A stretch of DNA of 11,255 nucleotides from DATJUC01 sp035502675 (GTDB lineage: Bacteria; Vulcanimicrobiota; Vulcanimicrobiia; Vulcanimicrobiales; Vulcanimicrobiaceae), in the NCBI GenBank assembly GCA_035502675.1, contig DATJUC010000329.1, forward strand, positions 1 through 11,255. The letters run 5' to 3'. Below, one piece after another: positions 7,813-11,255 of this stretch (position 1 is its first letter; every line of letters begins with the position of its first letter). The translations under genes and the position numbers were made by a program. The notes beneath the pieces are model-generated. The model saw only the letters and a program-made list of their open reading frames with translations, was not told the origin of the DNA and searched no databases.

Positions 7813-7819
7813 AGGGCCC

Positions 7820-9970
7820 GTGAAAAAGCCCCTGATCATCGTCGAGTCTCCGACGAAGGCGCGTACGATCAAGAAGTTTCTGCCGGCGCGGTACGCCGTG
7901 AAAGCGTCCGTCGGACACGTGCGCGATCTGCCCAAAAGCACGCTCGGGGTCGACGTCGAGCACGATTTCGCGCCGCGCTATCTCACGATCAAGGGCAAGG
8001 GCGACGTGATCAAGGAGCTCAAGAGCGCGGTCAAGAGCGCCACCGACGTCTACCTGGCGACCGACCCCGATCGCGAGGGTGAGGCCATCGCCTGGCACTT
8101 GGCCGAGCTTCTGAAACTGACGGAGCCCAAAAGAATCGAGCTGCACGAGATCACCAAAGACGCCGCCCTGGCGGCGCTGCGCGATCCGCACCGCATCGAC
8201 ATGGATCGCGTCAACGCGCAACAGGCGCGCCGCATTCTCGACCGGCTGGTCGGCTATAAAATATCGCCGCTGCTGTGGGCCAAGGTTCGCGGGGGCCTCT
8301 CCGCCGGACGGGTTCAATCGGTCGCCGTCAAGCTGATCGTCGACCGCGAGCGCGAGATCTCGGCCTTCGTTCCCAGGGAGTATTGGACGATCACGGCGCT
8401 GCTGGCTCAGTTTCTGGAAAGCGGCGGCGATCCGGAGATGACCTTCCCGGCCGAGCTGCTGTCGTATCGCGGCGAGAAACTCGAGATCGGCAACAAGGCC
8501 TCGGCCGATGCCGTCTTGGCCGCGCTCGACGGCGCGAGCTACCGGATCGGTTCGATCAAGAAACGGGAAGTGAAGCGCAACGCCCCGGCGCCGTTTACGA
8601 CCTCGACGCTGCAACAGGAAGCGTCGCGCAAGCTGCGGATGCGCGTCCGCCGGGCGATGCAAATCGCACAAGCCCTTTACGAAGGCGTCGACCTAGGCGG
8701 CTCCGAGGGCACGGTCGGTCTCATCACCTACATGCGAACCGACTCGACGCGTATCAGCGACCAGGCCCGCGAGGCGGCCCGCGAGTTCGTCGCCGGCACG
8801 TTCGGGGAGAGCTATCACGGCGGCCGGCAGCACAAGGTGCGCGAGGGGGCGCAGGACGCGCACGAAGCGATTCGCCCGACGTCGGTTTTCCGGACGCCCG
8901 AGAAAGCGGCCGCGCATCTCAAACGCGACGAGCTGCGCCTCTATACGCTGATCTGGGAGCGGTTCGTCGCCTCGCAAATGGCCGCCGCGGTCTTCGACCA
9001 GACGACCGTCGACGTCGAAGCGGCGGACTACGTGTTTCGCGCGACCGGCACCGTCATGCGCTTTGCCGGCTTCACCAAGATCTACGAAGAGGGCCGCGAC
9101 GAAGACGCGGCCGCCGACACAACTAAAGGAAAGGGGCGGGTGCGTCTGCCCGAGCTTCGCGACGGCGAAGCGCTGGATTGCCGCCGCCTCGATCCCAAGC
9201 AGCACTTCACCGAACCGCCGCCGCGCTACACCGAAGCGACGCTCGTCAAAGCGCTGGAAGACAACGGCGTGGGCCGCCCGTCGACCTACTCGACGATCGT
9301 CGACACGATTCAGGCGCGCGGTTACGTGAACCAGCAGGAGCGCCGTTTCTTCCCCACCGAGATCGGCACGGCGGTGAACGACCTGCTGGTCGAGCACTTT
9401 CCCAAGATCGTCAACCTCGACTTCACGGCCACCATGGAAGGCGACTTGGACAAGGTCGCCGAGGGCAGCGAGGATTGGGTGGCGCTGCTGCGCCGCTTCT
9501 ACGGCCCCTTCGCGGGCGAGCTGGAACTGGCCGAAGAGCGCCTTCCGCGCCTCGAGCTGCGCGACGAGCCGACCGACGAAGTTTGCCCGAACTGCGGACG
9601 CCCGATGGTGATCAAGACCGGCCGTTTCGGCAAGTTCATCTCGTGCTCGGGCTATCCCGAGTGCAAGACCACCAAACCGATCGTCAAAGACACGGGCGCG
9701 AAATGTCCCAAGGACGGCGGCGCGATCGTCGAGCGCAAGTCGCGCAAGGGCCGCACGTTTTACGGATGCGCCAACTATCCGAAATGCGACTTCGTTTCCT
9801 GGGACCGGGTCGTTCCCGAGCCTTGTCCGGTCTGCGGATCGTACGTCGTCGCCAAGTCGCGGCGCGGCGGCAACGTTCGCCTCGAATGCTCGGCCGACCG
9901 GGGTCACGACGTCTCGTCGCTGGCGCAGGCGCACGGCCTCGAGGAGAGCCGCGAACCCGTCGAGGCGTAG
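7820..9970 (+). CDS. topA: DNA topoisomerase I (type IA)
   Basis: Relaxes negatively supercoiled DNA by cutting one strand through a 5'-phosphotyrosine. The protein has 716 residues. The N-terminus KKPLIIVESPTKARTIKKFL is canonical and fixes the GTG start, with E9 of the Toprim domain; the metal site D82-x-D84-x-E86 lies in DPDREGEAIAWHL. The catalytic tyrosine is Y304 in ITYMRTDSTRIS. The C-terminus carries three Topo_C4 zinc-ribbon units. The first has all four cysteines (C589, C592, C609, C615). The second has C629, C650 and C656, but Asp where the second Cys should be (CPKDGG). The third has C669, C672, C690 and possibly H696. It is divergent from the H1-like gene and is followed four bases later by trmFO, the order known from Firmicutes. 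Confidence 0.98.
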   Translation: MKKPLIIVESPTKARTIKKFLPARYAVKASVGHVRDLPKSTLGVDVEHDFAPRYLTIKGKGDVIKELKSAVKSATDVYLATDPDREGEAIAWHLAELLKLTEPKRIELHEITKDAALAALRDPHRIDMDRVNAQQARRILDRLVGYKISPLLWAKVRGGLSAGRVQSVAVKLIVDREREISAFVPREYWTITALLAQFLESGGDPEMTFPAELLSYRGEKLEIGNKASADAVLAALDGASYRIGSIKKREVKRNAPAPFTTSTLQQEASRKLRMRVRRAMQIAQALYEGVDLGGSEGTVGLITYMRTDSTRISDQAREAAREFVAGTFGESYHGGRQHKVREGAQDAHEAIRPTSVFRTPEKAAAHLKRDELRLYTLIWERFVASQMAAAVFDQTTVDVEAADYVFRATGTVMRFAGFTKIYEEGRDEDAAADTTKGKGRVRLPELRDGEALDCRRLDPKQHFTEPPPRYTEATLVKALEDNGVGRPSTYSTIVDTIQARGYVNQQERRFFPTEIGTAVNDLLVEHFPKIVNLDFTATMEGDLDKVAEGSEDWVALLRRFYGPFAGELELAEERLPRLELRDEPTDEVCPNCGRPMVIKTGRFGKFISCSGYPECKTTKPIVKDTGAKCPKDGGAIVERKSRKGRTFYGCANYPKCDFVSWDRVVPEPCPVCGSYVVAKSRRGGNVRLECSADRGHDVSSLAQAHGLEESREPVEA

Positions 9971-9974
9971 ACGC

Positions 9975-11255
9975 GTGCCTGCGCCCCGCGCCGTCCCGAG
10001 CGCGCGCCTGACCGTCATCGGCGGCGGACTCGCGGGCTGCGAAGCCGCGTGGCAAGCGGCGCGCTGCGGCGTCGGCGTCGATCTCTACGAGATGCGGCCG
10101 ACCAAGAGCGGACCGGCGCATTCCGGCGGCGCGCTGGCGGAGCTGGTGTGCAGTAATTCGCTGCGCGGCGCCGCGCTCGAAAATGCGGTCGGATTGCTCA
10201 AAGAGGAACTCGCGCTGCTCGACTCGATCGTGATTCGATCCGCGCGCGAATCGGCCGTTCCGGCGGGCGGCGCACTGGCCGTCGACCGGGAACGCTTCGC
10301 GGCGGCGGTCGAGGCGCGGATCGCCGGAGAGCCCAACGTCGCGCTGCACCGCGCCGAGGTGCGAGAAATCCCCACGGACCGGCCCTGCATCGTGGCCTGC
10401 GGGCCGCTGCCCAGCGACGATCTCTTGGCATCGCTCGACGCGATCGTGGGCAAGCGGCTGCACTACTTCGACGCGGCCTCGCCGATCGTGGCGGCCGACT
10501 CGATCGACGAGACGCCGATGTATCGCAAATCGCGCTACGACAAAGGCGACGGCGACGACTATCTCAACATCCCGCTGGACCGGGATGCGTACGCCGGGCT
10601 GGTCGCGGATCTGCGAACGCTCGAGCGGCACGATCCCAAAGCGTTCGAGCCGACGCGGTACTTCGAAGGATGCCTGCCGATCGAAGAAATGGCCGACCGG
10701 GGCGACGACGTGTTGCGATTCGGTCCGCTCAAGCCGGTCGGGCTGCGCGATCCGCGAACCGGCAAGACGCCGTACGCCGTGGTGCAGCTGCGCAAAGAGA
10801 ACGTGGCGGCAACCGCTTACAACCTGGTCGGCTTTCAAACCCGGCTCGCGTGGCCGGCGCAGAAGACGGCCTTCGGGAAGCTGCCCGGACTGCAGCGCGC
10901 CGAGTGGCTGAGGCTGGGCGTGATGCACCGCAATACGTTCGTCGACTCGCCGCGACTGCTCGATCCGCGGCTGAAGCTGCGAACCTTGCCGCAGCTCTAT
11001 TTTGCGGGCCAGATCACGGGCGCCGAGGGCTACGTCGAGGCCGCGGCGTGCGGAGCTATGGCGGGCATCCACGCCGCTCGCGAAATCCTCGGGCTTCCGC
11101 CGGTCGACTTTCCGCAGGAAAGCGCGTTCGGCGCCGTCGTTTCGCACCTGCAAAACACGGCGACGCCGGATTTTCAACCGGCAAACGTCACCTGGGCGCC
11201 GTTTCCGGCGCTCGAACCCTCGGTCGCAGACGCGATCGGCCGCGACAAGAAAGCG
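9975..11255 (+). CDS. trmFO: FAD/folate-dependent tRNA (m5U54) methyltransferase, 3' end cut
   Basis: Makes 5-methyluridine at position 54 in the T-loop of tRNA, using methylenetetrahydrofolate as carbon donor and FAD as reductant. The visible 427 residues lack a stop before the window ends; the family is about 435-470 long, so only a short C-terminal piece is missing. The FAD-binding site is visible as VIGGGLAGCEAA (14-25), then YEMRP (38-42). The two conserved cysteines of the family are present: C59 in ELVCSNSLRG and C233 in FEGCLPIEEMA. The late FAD-binding motif GQITGAEGYVEAA (345-357) is also intact. GTG at 9975 is preceded by GAGGCG (9962-9967), seven bases away and running into the topA stop; about ten residues precede the usual N-terminus. 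topA-trmFO adjacency is classical in Firmicutes and argues for co-transcription. Confidence 0.96.
   Translation, partial: MPAPRAVPSARLTVIGGGLAGCEAAWQAARCGVGVDLYEMRPTKSGPAHSGGALAELVCSNSLRGAALENAVGLLKEELALLDSIVIRSARESAVPAGGALAVDRERFAAAVEARIAGEPNVALHRAEVREIPTDRPCIVACGPLPSDDLLASLDAIVGKRLHYFDAASPIVAADSIDETPMYRKSRYDKGDGDDYLNIPLDRDAYAGLVADLRTLERHDPKAFEPTRYFEGCLPIEEMADRGDDVLRFGPLKPVGLRDPRTGKTPYAVVQLRKENVAATAYNLVGFQTRLAWPAQKTAFGKLPGLQRAEWLRLGVMHRNTFVDSPRLLDPRLKLRTLPQLYFAGQITGAEGYVEAAACGAMAGIHAAREILGLPPVDFPQESAFGAVVSHLQNTATPDFQPANVTWAPFPALEPSVADAIGRDKKA

Noticed and set aside
9684..11177. A 497-codon minus-strand open frame opposite topA's end and trmFO.
   Set aside because: Low-complexity Arg-rich translation opposite two clearly conserved genes; no ribosome binding site or motif found.

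Overview
The window reads as ordinary chromosomal DNA from a GC-rich, free-living bacterium. Start codons are often GTG or TTG, coding density is high, and there are no mobile elements, CRISPR arrays, rRNA or tRNA genes. Several gene neighbourhoods (GerMN protein, amidase and murI together; topA followed by trmFO) are ones known from Firmicutes and related deep-branching 'Terrabacteria'. The AMIN-bearing secreted amidase is more typical of a cell with an outer membrane. A diderm terrabacterial lineage such as Eremiobacterota (WPS-2) or Armatimonadota would fit, but this is inference from gene style, not a database match.

Layout. (1) 2-3153, plus strand: a cell-wall cluster of a 5'-truncated GerMN-domain protein, a secreted multidomain N-acetylmuramoyl-L-alanine amidase overlapping it by 38 bp, and glutamate racemase (murI) 10 bp further on. 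(2) 3275-3967, plus: a small alpha/beta hydrolase with an excellent Shine-Dalgarno, converging with (3) 3972-4607, minus: a seven-helix PAP2-like membrane phosphatase. (4) 4775-7250, plus: secG with a long Ala/Pro-rich N-terminal extension, then two peptide-type ABC ATPases (oppD/oppF-like) packed into one apparent operon without permease or binding-protein genes in view. (5) 7303-7647, minus: a very basic histone H1-like protein made of 22-residue repeats. A perfect inverted repeat at 7256-7283 lies between it and oppF and can terminate both. (6) 7820-9970, plus: topA, divergent from the H1-like gene, with a promoter placed so that the mRNA should be leaderless; then trmFO (9975 onward), cut by the window's end.

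How the parts relate. Region 1 joins peptidoglycan precursor supply (D-glutamate) to peptidoglycan cleavage. Region 4 combines protein export with peptide uptake ATPases. Regions 5 and 6 put a nucleoid-compacting basic protein and the DNA-relaxing topoisomerase back to back across 172 bp that hold two good divergent promoters and two alternating CG tracts prone to form Z-DNA. This intergenic region is the most interesting feature of the window, since both products alter DNA topology and Z-DNA formation depends on supercoiling. No gene-free stretch exceeds 300 bp. The longest gaps are 3154-3274 (one hairpin and a Shine-Dalgarno), 4608-4774 (four hairpins) and 7648-7819 (divergent promoters). 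I found no clearly new defence or mobile system.
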